Positions 1-5,027 are shown, counted from the stretch's first letter. The stretch is DNA of 5,516 bases from Woeseiaceae bacterium (GCA_022866645.1 JALHUQ010000106.1:1-5516); one strand, 5' to 3'. The notes: generated by a model from the sequence alone, not told the origin. Numbers and translations: made by a program.

Positions 1-2
1 TC

Positions 3-377
3 ATACGCAATACCTTTGGCGAGGTGGCAGGTTACTACTCTGTTAGCGCCGGCTCAGTAAGTCGCAAGGAAGCTACACGAAAAATAGGGGCCAATGCTCC
101 GGACCCGGTCCCTATGGCACTACTCGGGCGGCTGGCCGTCCACAAAGATATGCACAAGCAGGGCATAGGCTCAGCGCTCATGCGTGATGCCATACTACGT
201 GTTGCTCAAGCTGCAGAATTATTGGGTATCAAAGGAATCATGGTCCACGCCATAGATGCTGACGCAGCGAGATTCTATGCCGAACGCGGTTTTCGCCCAT
301 CAAAAATTGATGAGCGGCATCTGATGATCTCAATGTTGGAAGTGATCGCCGAGCTGTCGTCACCACCCAAAGACTGA
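3..377 (+). CDS. GNAT acetyltransferase, TacT-like toxin type (5' partial)
   Basis: The reading frame is open to the left edge, so the GTG at 24 is probably internal; 124 residues are visible. They match the C-terminal two thirds of the GNAT fold in the form seen in GNAT toxins of type II toxin-antitoxin pairs. Visible features are a VAGYYSVSAGS strand near the start, LGRLAV, then the acetyl-CoA pyrophosphate loop HKQGIGSAL (the usual first Q/R of this motif is H here), and AARFYAERGF, whose Tyr aligns with the proposed catalytic Tyr of TacT-type enzymes. In known members the enzyme acetylates the amino group of charged tRNAs and blocks translation, and a DUF1778 ribbon-helix-helix antitoxin is encoded just upstream. 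That partner would lie outside this window, so toxin-antitoxin status is inferred. The family call is firm; the exact substrate is not. Confidence 0.82.
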   Translation: MRNTFGEVAGYYSVSAGSVSRKEATRKIGANAPDPVPMALLGRLAVHKDMHKQGIGSALMRDAILRVAQAAELLGIKGIMVHAIDADAARFYAERGFRPSKIDERHLMISMLEVIAELSSPPKD

Positions 378-409
378 AATCAGAGACTGGTAGTTAGGCT
401 TTGAATCAC

Positions 410-426
410 GCGGCGGACATCGCCGC
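410..426 (+). terminator. Possible weak terminator hairpin after the GNAT gene
   Basis: GCGGCG (410-415) and CGCCGC (421-426) form a perfect 6-bp GC stem with a 5-nt loop, starting 33 nt after the GNAT stop codon. The following bases (aatctatttct) are only mildly T-rich, so this is at best a weak intrinsic terminator. Confidence 0.3.
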
Positions 427-625
427 AATCTATTTCTCACTGTCTCAACCGGTTAAGAGCTATTCTCCAACGACTCAATGCATCAGAAAGCACCGTCTAG
501 CCGCGAACTAGGTGCTTATCGCCGCTTCCTGTGAAAGTGTCCGTGACGCCGGACCACACAAATGTATTGACATGGTTTGGCCACGACAACAGCTGCAAAA
601 TATTACTATTGGTGAATTGCCAGTA
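427..625. other. Gene-free stretch between the GNAT gene and the tRNA-like site
   Basis: I see no supported gene here. The open frames that cross it on either strand run through the hairpin at 638-699 and have no family resemblance or ribosome binding site. The gap from 378 to the IS21 remnant at 744 is about 365 bases; its only recognisable content is the weak hairpin at 410-426, the tRNA-like fragment and the long hairpin. Confidence 0.6.
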
Positions 626-649
626 GTTTCGAATCCCACCCTCTCGGCA
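626..649 (+). other. tRNA 3'-end-like fragment, candidate attachment-site remnant
   Basis: The sequence has the layout of a tRNA 3' end. A T-loop-like TTCGAAT (628-634) is followed by CCCAC, where the 3' side of the T stem would be, then CCTCTCG, where the 3' acceptor strand would be, then GCA. It resembles the 3' end of a class II (serine-type) tRNA. No complete tRNA is present: the bases before the T-loop (gtagt) pair only partly with CCCAC, and no 5' acceptor strand or anticodon arm lies upstream. Tyrosine-recombinase elements that integrate into tRNA genes leave exactly such 3'-end duplicates at their far border. On that reading, the element would lie to the left, with the GNAT gene as cargo. 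This is an inference from pattern; short chance similarity is possible. Confidence 0.4.
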
Positions 650-699
650 AAAATGCAAAAGGCCCCATCCGGGGCCTTTTGCATTTTTGCTGAGGGGGT
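638..699. terminator. Long perfect hairpin with bidirectional terminator core
   Basis: Arms 638-666 and 671-699 pair over 29 positions around a 4-nt loop (ATCC), with only two G-T (G-U in RNA) pairs, at 646/691 and 642/695. The core is an A tract, the GC stem GGCCCC/GGGGCC, then TTTTGCATTTTT, which is the form of a bidirectional intrinsic terminator. It would stop transcription coming from the left and also transcription of the DUF1840 gene coming from the right. The stem is much longer than a terminator needs, and its left arm includes the tRNA-like CCCTCTCGGCA. It may therefore be the original tRNA terminator extended by a rearrangement that made an inverted copy. Confidence 0.7.
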
Positions 700-743
700 C
701 CGGGCTTTCGAACGCTGTTCGAGCCGAGCGGCGGCGCAGCCGC

Positions 744-866
744 ATTCGGCGCTGGCACGGACGTGACAAGCTGCCGATTCGAGAGATTGCAAGACGCACC
801 GGGCTGTCCCGGAACACCATTCGCAAGTACCTGGCCAACGGCGAGGTTACGCTTTCGTACCCGGCC
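744..866 (+). pseudogene. IS21-family transposase (IstA) N-terminal remnant
   Basis: About 41 codons in one frame encode a helix-turn-helix segment typical of the N-terminus of IS21-type transposases: IRRWHGRDKLPIREIARR, then TGLSRNTIRKYLANGEV, ending near YPA. In intact elements this DNA-binding domain is followed by a DDE catalytic core of about 300 residues and by the ATPase gene istB. Neither is present, and the frame loses resemblance after about 866, just before the 3' end of the opposing DUF1840 gene. No start codon with a ribosome binding site and no terminal inverted repeats of the element are visible. It is a decayed fragment without predicted activity. A non-transposase helix-turn-helix protein is possible but less likely, given the abrupt truncation and the setting. 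Confidence 0.62.
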
Positions 867-875
867 AGTGCTGCG

Positions 876-1202
876 CTAGTACCTGCGAGTCTCTTGATCC
901 CACATTACTGGCACCTGTTTTGCTTGCGCCGCCTCTAAAAGATCTATGAGCGGCAACGCCCGGTTGCGGAGGCTCACGCGATTTTCTGCATCATCTTCAT
1001 CGTGCTTATCCACTTCTTCAGTGGCCGGAACATCTTCCACAGCGATGCCGGCACGCAGCTTATTCAACGCGCTCTGGATATCTCCGGGTTCCATCGCGCT
1101 CGGTACCGTGTCGCGTCGACCCATTAGCTTGATCAACTTCAGGGCAACGTCTCCAAACATTGTAACGTCGGCGGAATCACGAGACTTGAAAGTTATAAGC
1201 AT
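876..1202 (-). CDS. DUF1840 family protein
   Basis: This 108-residue protein matches DUF1840 along its whole length. It opens with MLITFKSRDSADVTMFGDVA, continues with a helix around LKLIKLMG (22-28), TVPSAMEPGDI (32-42) and an acidic, variable middle (residues 56-73), and ends with the conserved RVSLRNRALPLIDLLEAA (75-92) and PVMW (98-101). The family is typical of Betaproteobacteria and has no established function; it is small and cytosolic, with no signal peptide or membrane segment. The ATG at 1202 is supported by GGAG (plus-strand 1211-1214), 8 nt upstream. The last seven residues (DQETRRY) extend past the usual end at MW and approach the IS21 remnant, so the tail may have been altered by that insertion. 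The gene appears to stand alone, with the hairpin at 638-699 as its probable terminator. Confidence 0.85.
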   Translation of the reverse strand: MLITFKSRDSADVTMFGDVALKLIKLMGRRDTVPSAMEPGDIQSALNKLRAGIAVEDVPATEEVDKHDEDDAENRVSLRNRALPLIDLLEAAQAKQVPVMWDQETRRY

Positions 1203-1258
1203 AAGAAATTCTCCACACTTTTGGGTTCTTTAAGTCAGAACCAAATCGCAGCCAGATT

Positions 1259-1286
1259 AGTATGACACCAGCCGGGCCGCCGCCAA
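1259..1286 (-). promoter_or_regulatory. Candidate promoter of the DUF1840 gene
   Basis: Read on the minus strand, TTGGCG (1286-1281) and CATACT (1264-1259) lie 16 nt apart and resemble sigma-70 -35 and -10 boxes. They sit about 57-84 nt before the start codon. The -35 box falls within one arm of the inverted repeat at 1278-1317. The match is imperfect and no transcript data support it. Confidence 0.35.
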
Positions 1287-1317
1287 CCACACAGCATTGG
1301 GCGGATGGTTGGCGGCG
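1278..1317. repeat. Perfect 12-bp inverted repeat upstream of the DUF1840 gene
   Basis: CGCCGCCAACCA (1278-1289) and TGGTTGGCGGCG (1306-1317) are exact reverse complements separated by 16 nt. No T tract follows on either strand, so it does not look like an intrinsic terminator. The left arm covers the proposed -35 box of the DUF1840 promoter, which makes an operator for a dimeric regulator possible. A structured RNA hairpin is the other reading. Confidence 0.5.
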
Positions 1318-1762
1318 CACTCATTCAGTATGCACCGAAATAATTAGCTTCGCTCACGGCTTTTGAATCCGTCGATTTCTTCTTAATGACATGAGCGACG
1401 GACCCACCCGATAGGAGTCGCGATGCGTCAAACAAGGCGCCGGGAAGAGAACCAGCGCAGGCGAGGTAGCGAGGCTGCCATATTTTTGCCTCTAGTGTTA
1501 TCAATGATCGCCACATCGAGAAACCTAATGTGCGGCCTCGATCCAGCAAATTGCCAAACTCGTTTGTTGCGCACGCTGTAAGAATCTTTCCCTAAGTACG
1601 GCAGCGCACAGACATCCATACTTCGACCACGGACAATGCGTTCTGAGGGGCCACTCCGAGAAAAAAAGTGTCCCAGATTGAGCGAAATCGTCCACTACTC
1701 TCGGCTGCTGGATTTACCGGATCACCATCATGACGATCCGAACACTTCTGAATTTCAACTAT
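1318..1762. other. Gene-free intergenic stretch upstream of the SYLF gene
   Basis: About 450 bases separate the DUF1840 upstream region from the SYLF gene. The open frames here are short, overlap each other on both strands, lack ribosome binding sites and resemble no family I know. A 6-bp inverted repeat (CGGATC at 1718-1723, GATCCG at 1735-1740) is the only structure noticed near the SYLF gene. The SYLF promoter must lie here or be carried from upstream, but I cannot pick out a convincing -35/-10 pair. Degraded mobile DNA is possible but not demonstrable by eye. Confidence 0.5.
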
Positions 1763-1775
1763 GGAGTGACACAAG

Positions 1776-2330
1776 ATGTACAGGTTATCTAGAACGTTCA
1801 TCGCATCGGCCATGGCAATAATCGTTTCGTTAAGCGCGATCAATCTCGCAAGCGCTGCGACTGCAGACGACCTGGATGAGGATTCCAGGCAGGCACTGCA
1901 GGCGCTCGAAAAGACTCATCCAATGGCCGAAAGCCTCTCGCGCACCGCAAAGGCCATACTGGTGTTCCCGAATGTCGTTAAGGCAGGTCTGGTCTTCGGC
2001 GGAAGTTATGGCGAAGGCGAACTGATTGAAGGCGCGAAAGTTGTTGATTACTACAACACTGTCAGTGGATCCTGGGGCCTCCAGATTGGCGCGCAGTCCT
2101 ACGGCTATGCCATTTTTCTGATGACAGATGATGCGGTCAACTACCTCAAAGAGTCGAAGGGCTGGGAATTGGGCGTTGGTCCGACCGTGGTCGTGGTCGA
2201 TGAGGGAGTTGCAAAGAACCTGTCGACTTCTTCGCTCCAGGATGACGCCTACGCGTTCATCTTCAGCCAGCAGGGCTTGATGGCGGGCATAAGCATTGAA
2301 GGAACAAAGGTTACAAAAATCGAACGGTAA
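1776..2330 (+). CDS. Exported SYLF-domain (Ysc84-type) lipid-binding protein
   Basis: The protein has 184 residues. Residues 1-27 form a Sec signal peptide: positive MYRLSR, a hydrophobic run of about residues 8-24, and LASA as a signal peptidase I site, with cleavage after residue 27 or 28. The mature part is a SYLF domain. It begins with a helix (about 36-60) containing the ALEKTHPMAESLSRTAKAIL stretch, then FPNVVKAGLVFGGSYGEG (64-81), SGSWGLQIGAQSYGYAIF (97-114), GVGPTVVVVDEG (133-144), DAYAFIFSQQGLMAGISIEG (157-176), and a terminal KVTKI. SYLF domains in eukaryotes bind phosphoinositides; the many bacterial exported forms have no settled role, and a periplasmic or outer-membrane lipid-associated role is inferred. 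The ATG at 1776 is supported by GGAG at 1763-1766. It is followed 64 nt later by the DUF883 gene on the same strand, with a possible weak terminator between. Length and domain order are normal for the family. Confidence 0.9.
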   Translation: MYRLSRTFIASAMAIIVSLSAINLASAATADDLDEDSRQALQALEKTHPMAESLSRTAKAILVFPNVVKAGLVFGGSYGEGELIEGAKVVDYYNTVSGSWGLQIGAQSYGYAIFLMTDDAVNYLKESKGWELGVGPTVVVVDEGVAKNLSTSSLQDDAYAFIFSQQGLMAGISIEGTKVTKIER

Positions 2331-2350
2331 TTAAAGCAACATAAATACGC

Positions 2351-2374
2351 AGGTGTGCCAACAGGCGCGCTTTT
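2351..2374 (+). terminator. Possible terminator between the SYLF and DUF883 genes
   Basis: GTGTGCC (2353-2359) pairs with GGCGCGC (2364-2370) around the loop AACA, with two G-U pairs. Two more pairs (2351-2352 with 2371-2372) extend the stem, and TTTTAATAA follows from 2371. The form is that of a weak intrinsic terminator, 20 nt after the SYLF stop codon. It may attenuate rather than stop transcription into the DUF883 gene, or separate the two units. Confidence 0.42.
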
Positions 2375-2394
2375 AATAACTCGAGGATAAAGTC

Positions 2395-2736
2395 ATGAAA
2401 ACGCAAGAATCCGCTCTGCGACAAGACTCCACTGCTGGCAAGGCCAACGCCGATGCAGCAGATGGACAGAAGAATGTAACTCTTACACAGCGGGTCGCCC
2501 ATTCGGCGCACGATACAATCAACAGCACAGCAGCTATAGCCGAAGAGCTTGAATTGCAGCTGCGTTCAGGAGCTGTGAAGGCGGGTACGAAAATCGACGC
2601 ATCGCAGGAGGCGGCAACCGCGAAGGTTGAGAAGTCGCTGGCGAAGCTTGAAACGTTTGTCAAAGGTAGTCCCATTGCCGCAGCCGGCATCGCGTTTGCT
2701 GCTGGCGTCCTGGCCACGGCGTTGCTGCGCCGCTGA
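2395..2736 (+). CDS. DUF883 (ElaB/YqjD-like) tail-anchored membrane protein
   Basis: The protein has 113 residues with the ElaB/YqjD layout. A polar N-terminal region (1-30) is followed by a long, mainly helical, Ala/Glu/Lys-rich stretch (about 31-90). A single C-terminal membrane segment follows in the glycine-rich form typical of DUF883, SPIAAAGIAFAAGVLATALL (92-111), ending in RR. E. coli YqjD is anchored in the inner membrane by this segment and binds ribosomes through its N-terminal region in stationary phase; the same role here is an inference. The ATG at 2395 is supported by GAGGA at 2383-2387. It is the first gene of a tight group with the YqjE-like gene (16 nt later) and the YqjK-like gene, matching the yqjDEK order of enterobacteria. 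The N-terminal region differs from YqjD, so ribosome binding should not be assumed. Confidence 0.86.
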   Translation: MKTQESALRQDSTAGKANADAADGQKNVTLTQRVAHSAHDTINSTAAIAEELELQLRSGAVKAGTKIDASQEAATAKVEKSLAKLETFVKGSPIAAAGIAFAAGVLATALLRR

Positions 2737-2752
2737 TCAAAGGAACTGATTG

Positions 2753-3181
2753 ATGAATGCGGTTTCAGAGCCGGTGCCAGGTGCAGAGCCTGAATCGGCA
2801 AGCATAGCAACGCTGGTCGCCGACTGGTTGTCGGCGACCAGCTCACGTATCCGGACAACGACAGACCTCGCTTTCGCCGAAGCCAGATTAGCGGCGATCA
2901 GCGTTGCGCTGATGGTGTTGATGGGTATGCTGTCCGCTTTGTTTGTACTCGGTGCCTGGGGGCTTGTGGTGGCAGGGCTTGTAGCCGCCGGATCGCAATT
3001 CGGTATTTCCCTCTGGTTGATGCTCGCATCGCTCGGCCTGTTGCATGCGTTTGGCGCGTTTCTGCTATGGCGTGGGGCTCTAAAGCTCAGTCGCTATCTC
3101 AATTTCGCCGCGACACGGCAGCAGTTCCAGAATTTGCAGGAGGCACATAGTGACGTGGAATCAGCAGCGACAACTCGTTAA
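2753..3181 (+). CDS. YqjE-like (phage-holin superfamily III) inner-membrane protein
   Basis: The protein has 142 residues. A hydrophilic N-terminus (1-20) leads to an amphipathic stretch, LVADWLSATSSRIRTTTDLA (21-40), and FAEARLAAI (41-49), the usual start of YqjE/holin-like family members. Two membrane segments follow (about 49-77 and 86-107), then a basic and polar tail (108-142). The name phage holin is a family label only: there is no lysis gene or prophage context here, and the E. coli counterpart is a chromosomal inner-membrane protein of unknown activity. I chose the ATG at 2753 rather than the TTG one codon upstream, because AAAGGA (2739-2744) then lies at 8 nt. It follows the DUF883 gene by 16 nt and overlaps the next gene, so the three are almost certainly cotranscribed. 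Confidence 0.82.
   Translation: MNAVSEPVPGAEPESASIATLVADWLSATSSRIRTTTDLAFAEARLAAISVALMVLMGMLSALFVLGAWGLVVAGLVAAGSQFGISLWLMLASLGLLHAFGAFLLWRGALKLSRYLNFAATRQQFQNLQEAHSDVESAATTR
3138..3143 (+). promoter_or_regulatory. Ribosome binding site fixing the GTG start at 3150
   Basis: AGGAGG, a full-strength Shine-Dalgarno core, lies 6 nt before the GTG at 3150 and inside the coding sequence of the YqjE-like gene. It is the main reason to place the start of the next gene inside the end of its neighbour, and it points to translational coupling. Confidence 0.75.
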
Positions 3182-3467
3182 TTCGCTAGCCGACCGGGCG
3201 CTGGAAAACAAGCACGCAGCGCGACGCATCCGCGGCAACCTGAAGGTGTGGACGACCAACTATCTTGCTACCCCGGAGACACTTGCCTGGATTTTCGCCA
3301 GCGGCTGCTGGTGGGCAGCCGGACGTTCGTCGACGGGAGAAAGCGGCTACAAGGGACGCTCTATGGTTGCCGCCATTAACTCGTCCTGGCTGGTGTGGCA
3401 ACTGGCTAATCGTCAGTTCAAGTTGATACCACCGCGAGCGGATAAGCCGGCCGAAGGCCAGCAGTGA
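3150..3467 (+). CDS. Small YqjK-like protein of unknown function
   Basis: The protein has 105 residues, starts with GTG and overlaps the end of the YqjE-like gene by 32 nt. It opens with a polar, basic helix (TWNQQRQLVNSLADRALENK, 2-21, then AARRIRGNLKVW, 23-34). It has moderately hydrophobic, Trp-rich stretches at about 42-57 (including LAWIFASGCWW) and 72-87 (including SSWLVWQL), separated by a short polar linker, and ends in a polar Pro-rich tail. This resembles E. coli YqjK in size, position and the QQR-plus-Trp-rich layout, but sequence similarity is weak and the assignment rests mostly on order after YqjE. It is probably peripheral or weakly inserted in the inner membrane and may form a complex with the two preceding proteins; that is inference. 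The AI-2E-family gene starts 36 nt later. Confidence 0.72.
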   Translation: MTWNQQRQLVNSLADRALENKHAARRIRGNLKVWTTNYLATPETLAWIFASGCWWAAGRSSTGESGYKGRSMVAAINSSWLVWQLANRQFKLIPPRADKPAEGQQ

Positions 3468-3503
3468 CTGGAGCCGAACAATCCCTTTGCTAATCAGCGC
3501 AGG

Positions 3504-4709
3504 GTGCTTCGGATCGAAAAGAAAAATGTGCGTCAGTTACCCAATATGAAAACGAGAAGCGAACTTGGTGGCCCGCAACTGCAGTTCAGCGCCGCGCCGT
3601 CGGATCGCCGGCCGGTCGCTGTCGTCGGGCTATTGGCGTTAGCCGTCGTCTACACGCTGTATTTCGCTGCCGGATTGTTGATCCCCATCGCGATTTCCAT
3701 ATTCATCAGCATAACGTGCTCTCCGGTAGTGCGGCACCTGGCGCGATGGCACATTCCACAAGGTTTGTCGGCGGCGATAATCGTGGGCACTATCATGAGT
3801 GTCGCTGCACTTACTGTTTTGGCGCTGGCAGGACCGGCAGAAAAATGGCTGAACGATGCACCGCAGACCATACGCGGATTGCAAGACGCTCTGTTGCCCG
3901 CCAAGGGTCCAATGGCAGACTTTCAGGAGTTGGCGGACGAAGTCAACGAACTGGGGACCGTCGACGCACCCGAAAAGACGCCGTCGGTCATTATAGAGGG
4001 GCCTGGCATCCTGGAAAACGTCGTGGGTGGGCTGCCCTCAATGTTGGCCTCCGTTGGCATTGTCATTTTTCTCAGCTTTTTCCTGATGGCTTCAGGCGAC
4101 AGCATTCTGCGCAAGTTGACCCGCTGCGGGCGTAACTGGTCAGAGCGACGTCGTATCGTTGCGATCGCGCGATGCGTCCAGTCCGACCTGTCAAGGTACC
4201 TGGCGGCGGTTACTCTCATAAACCTCTTTCTCGGCGCTGCCGTTGCAACGACCATGCATCTTTTGAAGATGCCAAACCCGTTGCTGTGGGGGGCAATGGT
4301 CGCAGTGCTCAATTTTGCGCCGTACATTGGCGCACTCGTTTCTGCGGCTGTTCTGACACTTGTCGCGCTGACAACGTTTCCCAATCTTGCCGAAGCGCTA
4401 ATGGTGCCGGGCTCGTTCCTCGTCCTGACCATCCTGGAGGGCCAGGTAATAACTCCGACCGTGCTGGGACGCCGAATGGCGCTCAGTCCGGCGATCCTGT
4501 TTGTTTCTGTCATTATCTGGGGCTGGCTCTGGGGTATCGCGGGCGCACTGATGGCGGTACCCATTACTACCAGTCTCAAGGTCGTCTTCGATCATTCACC
4601 AACGCTTGGACTACCCGCATCGTTTTTGGGCAAGGACAGCAAGGATTCAATTGTACAAAAGACAACACGAGGCCGGCGAACGCCAGTGAGATCAGCGACT
4701 CAGCCCTGA
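3504..4709 (+). CDS. AI-2E/PerM family transporter
   Basis: The protein has 401 residues if started at GTG 3504, with the family's typical topology. Membrane segments fall at about 37-54, 57-72 and 88-110. A hydrophilic region (111-176) then leads to a segment at 178-197, and a block of further segments at 233-253, 260-290, 297-311 and 328-358. Family signatures in the C-terminal half are NFAPYIGALVSAAV (270-283), LEGQVITPTVLGRRMALSP (311-329) and GALMAVPI (347-354). The family was named for TqsA, proposed to export autoinducer-2, but many members have other roles, including sodium/proton antiport and unknown functions; no substrate can be assigned here. The tail after 365 is polar and basic. 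The start is uncertain: GTG 3504, GTG 3528 and ATG 3546 are in frame and none has a strong ribosome binding site. All keep every membrane segment. It is probably the last gene of the DUF883-YqjE-YqjK unit. Confidence 0.87.
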   Translation: MLRIEKKNVRQLPNMKTRSELGGPQLQFSAAPSDRRPVAVVGLLALAVVYTLYFAAGLLIPIAISIFISITCSPVVRHLARWHIPQGLSAAIIVGTIMSVAALTVLALAGPAEKWLNDAPQTIRGLQDALLPAKGPMADFQELADEVNELGTVDAPEKTPSVIIEGPGILENVVGGLPSMLASVGIVIFLSFFLMASGDSILRKLTRCGRNWSERRRIVAIARCVQSDLSRYLAAVTLINLFLGAAVATTMHLLKMPNPLLWGAMVAVLNFAPYIGALVSAAVLTLVALTTFPNLAEALMVPGSFLVLTILEGQVITPTVLGRRMALSPAILFVSVIIWGWLWGIAGALMAVPITTSLKVVFDHSPTLGLPASFLGKDSKDSIVQKTTRGRRTPVRSATQP

Positions 4710-4742
4710 AGCGGCGCAGCTCGATACGCTGCGATGTGCTGC

Positions 4743-4901
4743 CTAGATTCGACCCAACAAAAGCAGCACCAGCAACACTGCGAATACAGCGCCGACAACG
4801 CCACTCGGACCGTAACCCCATCCTCTGCTGTGAGGCCAGGCGGGAATTACCCCGACAAGGATAAGTACCAGGACGATCAGTAGTATGGTTCCAGGACTCA
4901 T
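4743..4901 (-). CDS. DUF3309 small membrane peptide
   Basis: This 52-residue protein fits the DUF3309 family over its whole length. It starts MSPGTILLIVLVLILVG, continues with the family signature IPAWPHSRGWGYGPSG (19-34), and ends in a second hydrophobic run, VVGAVFAVLLVLLLLGRI. Two membrane segments (about 5-18 and 35-50) flank a short aromatic, Gly/Pro-rich loop. The ATG at 4901 is supported by AAGGAG (plus-strand 4908-4913), 6 nt upstream. The function of the family is unknown; members are common in Proteobacteria and often lie near stress and envelope genes. It converges with the AI-2E-family gene, with 33 nt between the stops, and lies 166 nt downstream of the BON gene on the same strand. 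It may have its own promoter in that gap. Confidence 0.88.
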   Translation of the reverse strand: MSPGTILLIVLVLILVGVIPAWPHSRGWGYGPSGVVGAVFAVLLVLLLLGRI

Positions 4902-4941
4902 TTTCCGCTCCTTTAAGTATTCTCGAACATTAGTCTATTCG

Positions 4942-4960
4942 GGGCCTGTGCCGGGCCTGT
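4942..4960. repeat. Direct repeat GGGCCTGT x2 upstream of the DUF3309 gene
   Basis: GGGCCTGT occurs at 4942-4949 and again at 4953-4960, 11 bp apart start to start, which is about one helical turn. It lies 41-59 bp upstream of the DUF3309 start codon, where an activator or promoter element would be expected. No known operator is recognised, and chance is possible in GC-rich DNA. Confidence 0.3.
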
Positions 4961-5003
4961 ATGATAATGCGTTAGAAATTCTATCTTTACTTATCGCCGA
5001 TGG

Positions 5004-5027
5004 GCGACGGCGCCAGTACGCCGCCGC
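5004..5027. terminator. GC-rich hairpin downstream of the BON gene
   Basis: GCGACGGCG (5004-5012) and CGCCGCCGC (5019-5027) pair with one A-C mismatch around a 6-nt loop, 41 nt past the BON stop codon. Neither strand has a T tract after the stem, so it is a weak candidate for an intrinsic terminator. It may instead stabilise the 3' end of the BON transcript. Confidence 0.3.

Noticed and set aside
497..838. Minus-strand open frames across the hairpin (also 508-792, and 512-766 on the plus strand)
   Set aside because: They read through the palindrome and the tRNA-like bases, have no ribosome binding site and match no family; translations like these commonly arise from the reverse of tRNA 3' ends.
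946..1233. Plus-strand open frame of 95 codons
   Set aside because: It is antisense to the DUF1840 gene, which is clearly supported by family match and ribosome binding site.
1325..1843. Several short minus- and plus-strand frames in the intergenic stretch
   Set aside because: They overlap one another, have no family resemblance or ribosome binding site, and one runs into the antisense of the SYLF signal peptide.
2750..2752. TTG as the start of the YqjE-like gene
   Set aside because: The adjacent ATG at 2753 has better spacing from AAAGGA and is the more usual codon.
2753..3181. Prophage holin
   Set aside because: The holin label is a superfamily name; there are no phage genes nearby and the context is the chromosomal yqjDEK order.
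3716..4135. Plus-strand frame of 139 codons, and the minus-strand frame at 3923-4579
   Set aside because: Both are shadows of the AI-2E-family gene, whose membrane segments and C-terminal motifs are unmistakable.
3504..4709. Assignment as an autoinducer-2 exporter
   Set aside because: The family name does not fix the substrate, and no luxS or other quorum-sensing gene is present in the window.
4715..4733. Hairpin CGCAGC/GCTGCG between the convergent AI-2E and DUF3309 genes as a terminator
   Set aside because: The stem is only 6 bp and no T tract follows on either strand; no clear terminator is visible in this 33-nt gap.
4172..4864. Plus-strand frame of 230 codons
   Set aside because: It is an out-of-frame shadow of the AI-2E-family gene and runs antisense into the DUF3309 gene; the composition is unlike a real protein.
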